Part shown: piece after piece, positions 1-13,600 of the stretch | Numbering within the stretch: position 1 is the first letter of the stretch | Layout of the letters: each line of letters opens with the position of its first letter | Source of the DNA: Atherix ibis | Lineage: Eukaryota > Arthropoda > Insecta > Diptera > Athericidae | Assembly: GCA_958298945.1 (NCBI GenBank) | Contig: OY282610.1 | Location: 49,483,667 to 49,547,666, forward strand | Direction of reading: 5' to 3' | Length of the DNA: 64,000 bases | The notes under the pieces: generated by a model | The model's input: the letters and a program-made list of their open reading frames with translations, nothing else | The model's database searches: none | Told to the model about the DNA's origin: nothing | Program-made: the position numbers and the translations under genes

Positions 1-2550
1 ACAAATCTTCCAAGGATCCCCCAAAGGAAAATTTTCAATTTTACTGCATTTTTCAAGAAATCGTATTTTCCGCAAATTTCGGCCAAAATCGATGCAGTTT
101 TCAGCAATTTAAGCATTTTGAATGTTTTTCCATGGTTTGGACAAAAGAAATCGTAGATTGACAAAAGTTAAATTTTCGAGAAAAATTACAAATCTTCCAA
201 GGGTCCCCCAAAGGAAAATTTTCAATTTTACTGCATTTTTCAAGAAATTGTATTTTCCGCAAATTTCGGCCAAAATCGATGCAGTTTTCAGCAATTTAAG
301 CATTTTGAATGTTTCTCCATGGTTTGGACCAAAAAGTCGTAGATTGACAAAAGTTAAATTTTCGAGAAAAATTACAAATCTTCCAAGGGTCCCCCAAAGA
401 AAAATTTTCAATTTTACTGCATTTTTTCAAAAAATCGTATTTTTCGCAAATTTCGGCCAAAATCGATGCAGTTTTCAGCAATTTAAGCATTTTGAATGTT
501 TCTCCATGGTTTGGACCAAAAAAATCGTGGATTGACAAAAGTAAACTTTTCGAGAAAAATTACAAATCTTCCAAGGTTCCCCAAAAGGAAAATTTTCAAA
601 TTTACTGCATTTTTCAAGAAATCGTATTTTCCGCAAATTTCGGCCAAAATCGATGCAGTTTTCAGCAATTTAAGTATTTTGAATGTTTCTCCATGGTTTG
701 GACCAAAAAAGTCGTGGATTGACAAAAGTTAAATTTTCGAGAAAAATTACAAATTTTCCAGGGTTCCCCAAAAGGAAAATTTTCAAATTTACTGCATTTT
801 TCAAGAAATCGTATTTTCCGCAAATTTCGGCCAAAATCGATGCAGTTTTCAGCAATTTAAGCATTTTGAATGTTTCTCCATGGTTTTGACCAAAAAAATC
901 GTGGATTGACAAAAGTAAACTTTTCGAGAAAAATTACAAATCTTCCAAGGATCCCCCAAAGGAAAATTTTCAATTTTACTGCATTTTTCAAGAAATCGTA
1001 TTTTCCGCAAATTTCGGCCAAAATCGATGCAGTTTTCAGCAATTTAAGCATTTTGAATGTTTTTCCATGGTTTGGACAAAAGAAATCGTAGATTGACAAA
1101 AGTTAAATTTTCGAGAAAAATTACAAATCTTCCAAGGGTCCCCCAAAGGAAAATTTTCAATTTTACTGCATTTTTCAAGAAATTGTATTTTCCGCAAATT
1201 TCGGCCAAAATCGATGCAGTTTTCAGCAATTTAAGCATTTTGAATGTTTCTCCATGGTTTGGACAAAAAAAATTGTAGATTGACAAAAGTTAAATTTTCG
1301 AGAAAAATTACAAATCTTCCAAGGGTCCCCCAAAGTAAAATTTTCAATATTACTGCATTTTTCAAGAAATCGTATTTTCCGCAAATTTCGGCCAAAATCG
1401 ATGCAGTTTTCAGCAATTTAAGCATTTTGAATGTTTCTCCATGGCTTGGAGCTAAAAAATCGTGGATTGACAAAAGTTAAATTTTCGAGAAAAATTACAA
1501 ATCTTCCAAGGGTCCCCCAAAGGAAAATTTTCAATTTTACTGCATTTTTTCAAAAAATCGTATTTTCCGCAAATTTCGGCCAAAATCGATGCAGTTTTCA
1601 GCAATTTAAGTATTTTGAATGTTTCTCCATGGTTTGGACCAAAAAAGTCGTGGATTGACAAAAGTTAAATTTTCGAGAAAAATTACAAATTTTCCAGGGT
1701 TCCCCAAAAGGAAAATTTTCAAATTTACTGCATTTTTCAAGAAATCGTATTTTCCGCAAATTTCGGCCAAAATCGATGCAGTTTTCAGCAATTTTAGCAT
1801 TTTGAATGTTTCTCCATGGTTTGGATCAAAAAAATCGTGGATTGATAAAAGTTAAATTTTCGAGAAAAATTACAAATCTTCCAAGGGTCCCCCAAAGAAA
1901 AATTTTCAAATTTATTGCTTTTTTTAAGAAATCGTATTTTCCGCAAATTTCGACCAAAATCGATGCAGTTTTCAGCAATTTAGGCATTTTCCATGTTTCT
2001 CCATGGTTTGGACCAAAAAATCTTAGATTGACAAAAGTTAAATTTTCGAGAAAAATTACAAATCTTCCAAGGGTCCCCCAAAGGAAAATTTTCAAATTTA
2101 CTGCATTTTTCAAGAAATCGTATTTTCCGCAAATTTCGGCCAAAATCGATGCAGTTTTCAGCAATTTAAGCATTTTGAATGTTTCTCCATGGTTTGGACC
2201 AAAAAGTCGTAGATTGACAAAAGTTAAATTTTCGAGAAAAATTACAAATCTTCCAAGGGTCCCCCAAAGAAAAATTTTCAATTTTACTGCATTTTTTCAA
2301 AAAATCGTATTTTTCGCAAATTTCGGCCAAAATCGATGCAGTTTTCAGCAATTTAAGCATTTTGAATGTTTCTCCATGGTTTGGACCAAAAAATTTGTGG
2401 ATAGACAAAAGTTAAATTTTCGAGAAAAATTACAAATCTTCCAAGGTTCCCCAAAAGGAAAATTTTCAAATTTACTGCATTTTTCAAGAAATCGTATTTT
2501 CCGCAAATTTCGGCCAAAATCGATGCAGTTTTCAGCAATTTAAGCATTTT
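1..2550 (+). repeat. Five-monomer higher-order repeat (period about 935 bp)
   Basis: Private variants recur at 935-936 bp. CCAAGGATCCCCC at the window start reappears at 936. The TTTTTCCATGGTTTGGACAAAAG monomer near 122 reappears near 1,057. The CAAATTTTCCAGGGTTCC monomer near 750 reappears near 1,690. A ten-monomer spacing (1,870 bp) links the GGACCAAAAAGTCG monomer near 330 to that near 2,200. This is a pentamer higher-order unit with later edits. A related spacing of about 938 bp joins the TTTATAACC monomers at 4,255 and 5,193. Confidence 0.75.
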
Positions 2551-5500
2551 GAATGTTTCTCCATGGTTTGGGCCAAAAAAATCGTGGATTGATAAAAGTT
2601 AAATTTTCGAGAAAAATTACAAATCTTCCAAGGGTCCCCCAAAGGAAAATTTTCAATTTTACTGAATTTTTTCAAAAAATCGTATTTTCCACAAATTTCG
2701 GCCAAAATCGATGCAGTTTTCAGCAATTTAGGCATTTTTAATGTTTCTCCATGGTTTAGACCAACAAAATCGTGGATTGACAAAAGTTAAATTTTCGAGA
2801 AAAATTACAAATCTTCCAAGGGTCCCCCAAACGAAAATTTTCAATTTTACTGAATTTTTTCAAAAAATCGTATTTTCCGCAAATTTCGGCCAAAATCGAT
2901 GCAGTTTTCAGTAATTTAGGCATTTTGAATGTTTCTCCATGGTTTGGGCCGAAAAAATCGTGGATTGATAAAAGTTAAATTTTCGAGAAAAATTACAAAT
3001 CTTCCAAGGTTCCCCAAAAGGAAAATTTTCAAATTTACTACATTTTTCAAGAAATCGTATTTTCCGCAAATTTCGGCCAAAATCGATGCAGTTTTCAGCA
3101 ATTTAAGCATTTTTAATGTTTCTCCATGGTTTGGACCAACAAAATCGTGGATTGACAAAAGTTAAATTTTCGAGAAAAATTACAAATCTTCCAAGGGTCC
3201 CCCAAAGGAAAATTTTCAATTTTACTGAATTTTTTCAAAAAATCGTATTTTCCGCAAATTTCGGCCAAAATCGATGCAGTTTTCAGCAATTTAGGCATTT
3301 TTAATGTTTCTCCATGGTTTGGACCACAAAAATCGTGGATTGACAAAATTTAAATTTTTGAGAAAAATTACAAATCTTCCAAGGGTCCCCCAAAGGAAAA
3401 TTTTCAATTTTACTGCATTTTTCAAGAAATCGTATTTTCCGCAAATTTCGGCCAAAATCGATGCAGTTTTCAGCAATTTAAGCATTTTGAATGTTTCTCC
3501 ATGGTTTGGACCAACAAAATCGTGGATTGACAAAAGTTAAATTTTCGAGAAAAATTACAAATCTTCCAAGGGTCCCCCAAAGGAAAATTTTCAATTTTAC
3601 TGCATTTTTTCAAAAAATCGTATTTTCCGCAAATTTTGGCCAAAATCGATGCAGTTTTCAGCAATTTAAGCATTTTGAATATTTCTCCATGGTTTCGGCC
3701 AAAAAAATCGTGGATTGATAAAAGTTAAATTTTCGAGAAAAATTACAAATCTTCCAAGGTTCCCCAAAAGGAAAATTTTCAAATTTACTGCATTTTTCAA
3801 GAAATCGTATTTTCCGCAAATTTCGGCCAAAATCGATGCAGTTTTCAGCAATTTAAGCATTTTGAATTTTTCTCCATGGTTTGGGCCAAAAAAATCCTGG
3901 ATTGACAAAAGTTAAATTTTCGAGAAAAATTACAAATCTTTCAAGGGTCCCCCAAAGTAAAATTTTCAATTTTACTGCATTTTTCAAGAAATCGAATTTT
4001 CCGCAAATTTCGGGCAAAATCGATGCAGTTTTCAGCAATTTAGGCATTTTTAATGTTTCTCCATGGTTTGGACCAACAAAATCGTGGATTGACAAAAGTT
4101 AAATTTCCGAGAAAAATTACAAATCTTCCAAGGGTCCCCAAAAGGAAAATTTTCAATTTTACTGCATTTTTTCAAGAAATCGTTTTTTCCGCAAATTTCG
4201 GCCAAAATCGATGCAGTTTTCAGCAATTTAAGCATTTTGAATGTTTCTCCATGGTTTATAACCAACAAAATCGTAGATTGACAAAATTTAAATTTTCGAG
4301 AAAAATTACAAATCTTCCAAGGGTCCCCCAAAGGAAAACTTTCAAATTTACTGCATTTTTCAAGAAATCGTATTTTCCGCAAATTTCGGCCAAAATCGAT
4401 GCAGTTTTCAGCAATTTAAGCAATTTGAATGTTTCTCCATGGTTTGGACCAAAAAAATCGTGGATTGACAAAAGTTAAATTTTCGAGAAAAATTACAAAT
4501 CTTCCAAGGGTCCCCCAAAGTAAAATTTTCAATATTACTGCATTTTTCAAGAAATCGTATTTTCCGCAAATTTCGGCCAAAATCGATGCAGTTTTCAGCA
4601 ATTTAAGCATTTTCAATGTTTCTCCATGGTTTGGACCAAAAAAATCGTGGATTGACAAAAGTTAAATTTTCGAGAAAAATTACAAATCTTCCAAGGGTCC
4701 CCCAAAGGAAAATTTTCAATTTTACTGCATTTTTTCAAGAAATCGTTTTTTCCGCAAATTTCGGCCAAAATCGATGCAGTTTTCAGCAATTTAAGCATTT
4801 TGAATTTTTCTCCATGGTTTGGGCCAACAAAATCGTGGATTGACAAAAGTTAAATTTTCGAGAAAAATTACAAATCTTCCAAGGGTCCCCAAAAGGAAAA
4901 TTTTCAAATTTACTACATTTTTCAAGAAATCGTATTTTCCGCAAATTTCGGCCAAAATCGATGCAGTTTTCAGCAATTAAAGCATTTTGAATGTTTCTCC
5001 ATGGTTTGGACCAAAAAAATCGTGGATTGACAAAATTTAAATTTTTGAGAAAAATTACAAATCTTCCAAGGGTCCCCCAAAGGAAAATTTTCAATTTTAC
5101 TGCATTTTTTCAAGAAATCGTTTTTTCCGCAAATTTCGGCCAAAATCGATGCAGTTTTCAGCAATTTAAGCATTTTGAATGTTTCTCCATGGTTTATAAC
5201 CAACAAAATCGTAGATTGACAAAATTTAAATTTTCGAGAAAAATTACAAATCTTCCAAGGGTCCCCCCAAAGGAAAACTTTCAAATTTACTGCATTTTTC
5301 AAGAAATCGTATTTTCCGCAAATTTCGGCCAAAATCGATGCAGTTTTCAGCAATTTAAGCATTTTCAATGTTTCTCCATGGTTTGGACCAAAAAAATCGT
5401 GGATTGACAAAAGTTAAATTTTCGAGAAAAATTACAAATCTTCCAAGGGTCCCCCAAAGGAAAATTTTCAATTTTACTGCATTTTTTCAAGAAATCGTTT

Positions 5501-6960
5501 TTTCCGCAAATTTCGGCCAAAATCGATGCAGTTTTCAGCAATTTAAGCATTTTGAATTTTTCTCCATGGTTTGGGCCAAAAAAATCGTGGATTGACAAAA
5601 GTTAAATTTTCGAGAAAGATTACAAATCTTCCAAGGGTCCCCCAAAGGAAAACTTTCAAATTTACTGCATTTTTCAAGAAATCGTATTTTCCGCAAATTT
5701 CGGCCAAAATCGATGCAGTTTTCAGCAATTTAAGCATTTTCAATGTTTCTCCATGGTTTGAACCAAAAAAATTGTGGATTGACAAAAGTTAAATTTTCGA
5801 GAAAAATTACAAATCTTCCAAGGGTCCCCCAAAGAAAAATTTTCAATTTTACTGCATTTTTTTAAGAAATCGTTTTTTCCGCAAATTTCGGCCAAAATCG
5901 ATGCAGTTTTCAGCAATTTAAGCATTTTGAATTTTTCTCCATGGTTTGGGCCAAAAAAATCGTGGATTGACAAAAGTTAAATTTTCGAGAAAAATTACAA
6001 ATCTTTCAAGGGTCCCCCAAAGAAAATTTTCAATTTTACTGCATTTTTCAAGAAATCGAATTTTCCGCAAATTTCGGCCAAAATCGATGCAGTTTTCAGC
6101 AATTTAGGCATTTTGAATGTTTCTCCATGGTTTGGACCAAAAAAATCGTGGATTGACAAAAGTTAAATTTTCGAGAAAAATTATAAATCTTCCAAGGGTC
6201 CCCCAAAGTAAAATTTTTAATTTTACCGCATTTTTCAAGAAATCGAATTTTCCGCAAATTTCGGCCAAAATCGATGCAGTTTTCAGCAATTTAAGCATTT
6301 TAAATGTTTCTCCATGGTTTGGACCAAAAAAATCGTGGATTGACAAAAGTTAAATTTTCGAGAAAAATTACAAATCTTCCAAGGGTCCCCCAAAGGAAAA
6401 TTTTCAATTTTACTGCATTTTTTCAAGAAATCGTATTTTCCGCAAATTTCGGCCAAAATCGTTGCAGTTTTCAGCAATTTAAGCATTTTGAATGTTTCTC
6501 CATGGTTTGGACCAAAAAAATCGTGGATTGACAAAAGTTAAATTTTCGAGAAAAATTACAAATCTTCCAAGGGTCCCCCAAAGGAAAACTTTCAAATTTA
6601 CTGCATTTTTCAAGAAATCGTATTTTCCGCAAATTTCGGCCAAAATCGATGCAGTTTTCAGCAATTTAAGCATTTTGAATGTTTCTCCATGGTTTGGAGC
6701 TAAAAAATCGTAGATTGACAAAAGTTAAATTTCCGAGAAAAATTACAAATCTTCCAAGGGTCCCCAAAAGGAAAATTTTCAAATTTACTGCATTTTTCAA
6801 GAAATCGTATTTTCCGCAAATTTCGGCCAAAATCGATGCAGTTTTCAGCAATTTAAGCATTTTGAATGTTTCTCCATGGTTTATAACCAACAAAATCGTA
6901 GATTGACAAAATTTAAATTTTCGAGAAAAATTACAAATCTTCCAAGGGTCCCCCAAAGGA
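1..6960 (+). repeat. Zone I: most diverged copies, CCGCAAATTTCGG type
   Basis: Copies here mostly carry CCGCAAATTTCGG where the rest of the array mostly has CCGAAAATTTCGG. They also show many variants rare elsewhere: GCATTTTTTCAAAAAATC (188-bp monomers), GGTTCCCCAAAAGG, GACCAACAAAATCG, and GGTTTATAACCAAC at about 4,255, 5,193, 6,880 and 7,442. Neighbours differ at more positions than in the right half of the forward arm. In satellite arrays higher divergence usually marks older or more peripheral copies, so an array edge may lie to the left; that is inference. No gene is present. Confidence 0.85.
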
Positions 6961-7668
6961 AACTTTTCAATTTTACCGCATTTTTCAAGAAATCGTATTT
7001 TCCGAAAATTTCGGCTAAAATCGATGCAGTTTTCAGCAATTTAAGCATTTTGAATGTTTCTCCATGGTTTGGACCAAAAAAATCGTAGATTGACAAAATT
7101 TAAATTTTCGAGAAAAATTACAAATCTTCCAAGGGTCCCCCAAAGGAAAACTTTCAAATTTACTGCATTTTTCAAGAAATCGTATTTTCCGCAAATTTCG
7201 GCCAAAATCGATGCAGTTTTCAGCAATTTAAGCATTTTGAATGTTTCTCCATGGTTTGGAGCTAAAAAATCGTAGATTGACAAAAGTTAAATTTCCGAGA
7301 AAAATTACAAATCTTCCAAGGGTCCCCAAAAGGAAAATTTTCAAATTTACTGCATTTTTCAAGAAATCGTATTTTCCGCAAATTTCGGCCAAAATCGATG
7401 CAGTTTTCAGCAATTTAAGCATTTTGAATGTTTCTCCATGGTTTATAACCAACAAAATCGTAGATTGACAAAATTTAAATTTTCGAGAAAAATTACAAAT
7501 CTTCCAAGGGTCCCCCAAAGGAAACTTTTCAATTTTACCGCATTTTTCAAGAAATCGTATTTTCCGAAAATTTCGGCTAAAATCGATGCAGTTTTCAGCA
7601 ATTTAAGCATTTTGAATGTTTCTCCATGGTTTGGACCAAAAAAATCGTAGATTGACAAAAGTTAAATT
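6545..7668 (+). repeat. Three-monomer unit (562 bp) tandemly duplicated
   Basis: Two consecutive 562-bp units carry the same ordered variants. These are GGAAAACTTTCAAATTTAC, then TTTGGAGCTAAAAAATCG (6,690 and 7,252), then AAATTTCCGAG, then TTTATAACCAAC (6,880 and 7,442), then GGAAACTTTTCAATTTTACC with CGGCTAAAATCG. By eye the units are near-identical, which implies a recent unequal exchange. Exact breakpoints cannot be placed because the flanks are homologous too. Confidence 0.85.
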
Positions 7669-10600
7669 TTCGAGAAAAATTACAAATCTTCCAAGGGTCC
7701 CCCAAAGGAAACTTTTCAATTTTACTGCATTTTTCAAGAAATCGTATTTTCCGAAAATTTCGGCCAAAATCGATACAGTTTTCAGCAATTTAAGCATTTT
7801 GAATGTTTCTCCATGGTTTGGACCAAAAAAATCGTGGATTGACAAAAGTTAAATTTTCGAGAAAAATTACAAATCTTCAAAGGGTCCCCCAAAGGAAAAT
7901 TTTCAATTTTACTGCATTTTTCAAGAAATCGTATTTTCCGAAAATTTCGGCCAAAATCGATGCAGTTTTCAGCAATTTAAGCATTTTGAATGTTTCTCCA
8001 TGGTTTGGACCAAAAAAATCGTGGATTGACAAAAGTTAAATTTTCGAGAAAAATTACAAATCTTCCAAGGGTCCCCAAAGGAAACTTTTCAATTTTACCG
8101 CATTTTTCAAGAAATCGTATTTTCCGAAAATTTCGGCTAAAATCGATGCAGTTTTCAGCAATTTAAGCATTTTGAATGTTTCTCCATGGTTTGGACCAAA
8201 AAAATCGTGGATTGACAAAAGTTAAATTTTCGAGAAAAATTACAAATCTTCCAAGGGTCCCCCAAAGGAAACTTTTCAATTTTACTGCATTTTTCAAAAA
8301 ATCGTATTTTCCGAAAATTTCGGCCAAAATCGATGCAGTTTTCAGCAATTTAAGCATTTTGAATGTTTCTCCATGGTTTGGACCAAAAAAATCGTGGATT
8401 GACAAAAGTTAAATTTTCGAGAAAAATTACAAATCTTCAAAGGGTCCCCCAAAGGAAAATTTTCAATTTTACTGCATTTTTCAAGAAATCGTATTTTCCG
8501 AAAATTTCGGCCAAAATCGATGCAGTTTTCAGCAATTTAAGCATTTTGAATGTTTCTCCATGGTTTGGACCAAAAAAATCGTGGATTGACAAAAGTTAAA
8601 TTTTCGAGAAAAATTACAAATCTTCCAAGGGTCCCCAAAGGAAACTTTTCAATTTTACCGCATTTTTCAAGAAATCGTATTTTCCGAAAATTTCGGCTAA
8701 AATCGATGCAGTTTTCAGCAATTTAAGCATTTTGAATGTTTCTCCATGGTTTGGACCAAAAAAATCGTGGATTGACAAAAGTTAAATTTTCGAGAAAAAT
8801 TACAAATCTTCCAAGGGTCCCCCAAAGGAAAATTTTCAATTTTACCGCATTTTTCAAGAAATCGTATTTTCCGAAATTTTCGGCCAAAATCGATGCAGTT
8901 TTCAGCAATTTAAGCATTTTGAATGTTTCTCCATGGCTTGGACCAGAAAAATCGTGGATTGACAAAAGCTAAATTTTCGAGAAAAATTACAAATCTTCCA
9001 AGGGTCCCCCAAAGGAAAATTTTCAATATTACCGCATTTTTCAAGAAATCGTATTTTCCGAAATTTTCGGCCAAAATCGATGCAGTTTTCAGCAATTTAA
9101 GCATTTTGAATGTTTCTCCATGGTATGGACCAAAAAAATCGTGGATTGACAAAAGTTAAATTTTCGAGAAAAATTACAAATCTTCCAAGGGTCCCCCAAA
9201 GGAAAATTTTCAATTTTACCGCATTTTTCAAGAAATCGTATTTTCCTAAAATTTCGGCCAAAATCGATGCAGTTTTCAGCAATTTAAGCATTTTGAATGT
9301 TTCTCCATGGCTTGGACCAGAAAAATCGTGGATTGACAAAAGCTAAATTTTCGAGAAAAATTACAAATCTTCCAAGGGTCCCCCAAAGGAAAATTTTCAA
9401 TATTACCGCATTTTTCAAGAAATCGTATTTTCCGAAATTTTCGGCCAAAATCGATGCAGTTTTCAGCAATTTAAGCATTTTGAATGTTTCTCCATGGTTT
9501 GGACCAAAAAAATCGTGGATTGACAAAAGCTAAATTTTCGAGAAAAATTACAAATCTTCAAAGGGTCCCCCAAAGGAAAATTTTCAATTTTACTGCATTT
9601 TTCAAGAAATCGTATTTTCCGAAAATTTCGGCCAAAATCGATGCAGTTTTCAGCAATTTAAGCATTTTGAATGTTTCTCCATGGTTTGGACCAAAAAAAT
9701 CGTGGATTGACAAAAGTTAAATTTTCGAGAAAAATTACAAATCTTCCAAGGGTCCCCAAAGGAAACTTTTCAATTTTACCGCATTTTTCAAGAAATCGTA
9801 TTTTCCGAAAATTTCGGCTAAAATCGATGCAGTTTTCAGCAATTTAAGCATTTTGAATGTTTCTCCATGGTTTGGACCAAAAAAATCGTGGATTGACAAA
9901 AGTTAAATTTTCGAGAAAAATTACAAATCTTCCAAGGGTCCCCCAAAGGAAACTTTTCAATTTTACTGCATTTTTCAAGAAATCGTATTTTCCGAAAATT
10001 TCGGCCAAAATCGATGCAGTTTTCAGCAATTTAAGCATTTTGAATGTTTCTCCATGGTTTGGACCAAAAAAATCGTGGATTGACAAAAGTTAAATTTTCG
10101 AGAAAAATTACAAATCTTCAAAGGGTCCCCCAAAGGAAAATTTTCAATTTTACTGCATTTTTCAAGAAATCGTATTTTCCGAAAATTTCGGCCAAAATCG
10201 ATGCAGTTTTCAGCAATTTAAGCATTTTGAATGTTTCTCCATGGTTTGGACCAAAAAAATCGTGGATTGACAAAAGTTAAATTTTCGAGAAAAATTACAA
10301 ATCTTCCAAGGGTCCCCAAAGGAAACTTTTCAATTTTACCGCATTTTTCAAGAAATCGTATTTTCCGAAAATTTCGGCTAAAATCGATGCAGTTTTCAGC
10401 AATTTAAGCATTTTGAATGTTTCTCCATGGTTTGGACCAAAAAAATCGTGGATTGACAAAAGTTAAATTTTCGAGAAAAATTACAAATCTTCCAAGGGTC
10501 CCCAAAGGAAACTTTTCAATTTTACCGCATTTTTCAAGAAATCGTATTTTCCGAAATTTTCGGCCAAAATCGATGCAGTTTTCAGCAATTTAAGCATTTT

Positions 10601-13600
10601 GAATGTTTCTCCATGGCTTGGACCAGAAAAATCGTGGATTGACAAAAGCTAAATTTTCGAGAAAAATTACAAATCTTCCAAGGGTCCCCCAAAGGAAAAT
10701 TTTCAATATTACCGCATTTTTCAAGAAATCGTATTTTCCGAAAATTTCGGCCAAAATCGATGCAGTTTTCAGCAATTTAAGCATTTTGAATGTTTCTCCA
10801 TGGTTTGGACCAAAAAAATCGTGGATTGACAAAAGCTAAATTTTCGAGAAAAATTACAAATCTTCCAAGGGTCCCCCAAAGGAAAATTTTCAATTTTACC
10901 GCATTTTTCAAGAAATCGTATTTTCCGAAATTTTCGGCCAAAATCGATGCAGTTTTCAGCAATTTAAGCATTTTGAATGTTTCTCCATGGTTTGGACCAA
11001 AAAAATCGTGGATTGACAAAAGTTAAATTTTCGAGAAAAATTACAAATCTTCCAAGGGTCCCCAAAGGAAACTTTTCAATTTTACCGCATTTTTCAAGAA
11101 ATCGTATTTTCCGAAAATTTCGGCTAAAATCGATGCAGTTTTCAGCAATTTAAGCATTTTGAATGTTTCTCCATGGTTTGGACCAAAAAAATCGTGGATT
11201 GACAAAAGTTAAATTTTCGAGAAAAATTACAAATCTTCCAAGGGTCCCCAAAGGAAACTTTTCAATTTTACCGCATTTTTCAAGAAATCGTATTTTCCGA
11301 AAATTTCGGCCAAAATCGATGCAGTTTTCAGCAATTTAAGCATTTTGAATGTTTCTCCATGGTTTGGACCAAAAAAATCGTGGATTGACAAAAGTTAAAT
11401 TTTCGAGAAAAATTACAAATCTTCCAAGGGTCCACCAAAGGAAAATTTTCAATTTTACTGCATTTTTCAAGAAATCGTATTTTCCTAAAATTTCGGCCAA
11501 AATCGATGCAGTTTTCAGCAATTTAAGCATTTTGAATGTTTCTCCATGGTTTGGACCAAAAAAATCGTGGATTGACAAAAGTTAAATTTTCGAGAAAAAT
11601 TACAAATCTTCAAAGGGTCCCCCAAAGGAAACTTTTCAATTTTACCGCATTTTTCAAGAAATCGTATTTTCCGAAATTTTCGGCCAAAATCGATGCAGTT
11701 TTCAGCAATTTAAGCATTTTGAATGTTTCTCCATGGCTTGGACCAGAAAAATCGTGGATTGACAAAAGCTAAATTTTCGAGAAAAATTACAAATCTTCCA
11801 AGGGTCCCCCAAAGGAAAATTTTCAATATTACCGCATTTTTCAAGAAATCGTATTTTCCGAAATTTTCGGCCAAAATCGATGCAGTTTTCAGCAATTTAA
11901 GCATTTTGAATGTTTCTCCATGGTTTGGACCAAAAAAATCGTGGATTGACAAAAGCTAAATTTTCGAGAAAAATTACAAATCTTCCAAGGGTCCCCCAAA
12001 GGAAAATTTTCAATTTTACTGCATTTTTCAAGAAATCGTATTTTCCGAAAATTTCGGCCAAAATCGATGCAGTTTTCAGCAATTTAAGCATTTTGAATGT
12101 TTCTCCATGGTTTGGACCAAAAAAATCGTGGATTGACAAAAGTTAAATTTTCGAGAAAAATTACAAATCTTCCAAGGGTCCCCAAAGGAAACTTTTTAAT
12201 TTTACCGCATTTTTCAAGAAATCGTATTTTCCGAAAATTTCGGCTAAAATCGATGCAGTTTTCAGCAATTTAAGCATTTTGAATGTTTCTCCATGGTTTG
12301 GACCAAAAAAATCGTGGATTGACAAAAGTTAAATTTTCGAGAAAAATTACAAATCTTCCAAGGGTCCACCAAAGGAAAATTTTCAATTTTACTGCATTTT
12401 TCAAGAAATCGTATTTTCCGAAAATTTCGGCCAAAATCGATGCAGTTTTCAGCAATTTAAGCATTTTGAATGTTTCTCCATGGTTTGGACCAAAAAAATC
12501 GTGGATTGACAAAAGTTAAATTTTCGAGAAAAATTACAAATCTTCCAAGGGTCCCCCAAAGGAAAATTTTCAATTTTACCGCATTTTTCAAGAAATCGTA
12601 TTTTCCGAAATTTTCGGCCAAAATCGATGCAGTTTTCAGCAATTTAAGCATTTTGAATGTTTCTCCATGGCTTGGACCAGAAAAATCGTGGATTGACAAA
12701 AGCTAAATTTTCGAGAAAAATTACAAATCTTCCAAGGGTCCCCCAAAGGAAAATTTTCAATTTTACTGCATTTTTCAAGAAATCGTATTTTCCGAAAATT
12801 TCGGCCAAAATCGATGCAGTTTTCAGCAATTTAAGCATTTTGAATGTTTCTCCATGGTTTGGACCAAAAAAATCGTGGATTGACAAAAGTTAAATTTTCG
12901 AGAAAAATTACAAATCTTCCAAGGGTCCCCCAAAGGAAAATTTTCAATTTTACCGCATTTTTCAAGAAATCGTATTTTCCGAAATTTTCGGCCAAAATCG
13001 ATGCAGTTTTCAGCAATTTAAGCATTTTGAATGTTTCTCCATGGCTTGGACCAGAAAAATCGTGGATTGACAAAAGCTAAATTTTCGAGAAAAATTACAA
13101 ATCTTGCAAGGGTCCCCCAAAGGAAAATTTTCAATTTTACTGCATTTTTCAAGAAATCGTATTTTCCGAAAATTTCGGCCAAAATCGATGCAGTTTTCAG
13201 CAATTTAAGCATTTTGAATGTTTCTCCATGGTTTGGACCAAAAAAATCGTGGATTGACAAAAGTTAAATTTTCGAGAAAAATTACAAATCTTCAAAGGGT
13301 CCCCCAAGGGAAAATTTTCAATTTTACCGCATTTTTCAAGAAATCGTATTTTCCGAAAATTTCGGCCAAAATCGATGCAGTTTTCAGCAATTTAAGCATT
13401 CTGAATGTTTCTCCATGGTTTGGACCAAAAAAATCGTGGATTGACAAAACTTAAATTTTCGAGAAAAATTACAAATCTTCCAAGGGTCCCCCAAAGGAAA
13501 CTTTTCAATTTTACCGCATTTTTCAAGAAATCGTATTTTCCGAAATTTTCGGCCAAAATCGATGCAGTTTTCAGCAATTTAAGCATTTTGAATGTTTCTC

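Noticed and set aside
1806..2543. A 245-codon open frame on the plus strand, and similar frames of 60-262 codons on both strands throughout
   Set aside because: They are translations of the satellite itself, repeat every 187 bp, are open on both strands at once and end wherever the unit length shifts the frame. No start context, codon bias or recognisable domain supports coding.
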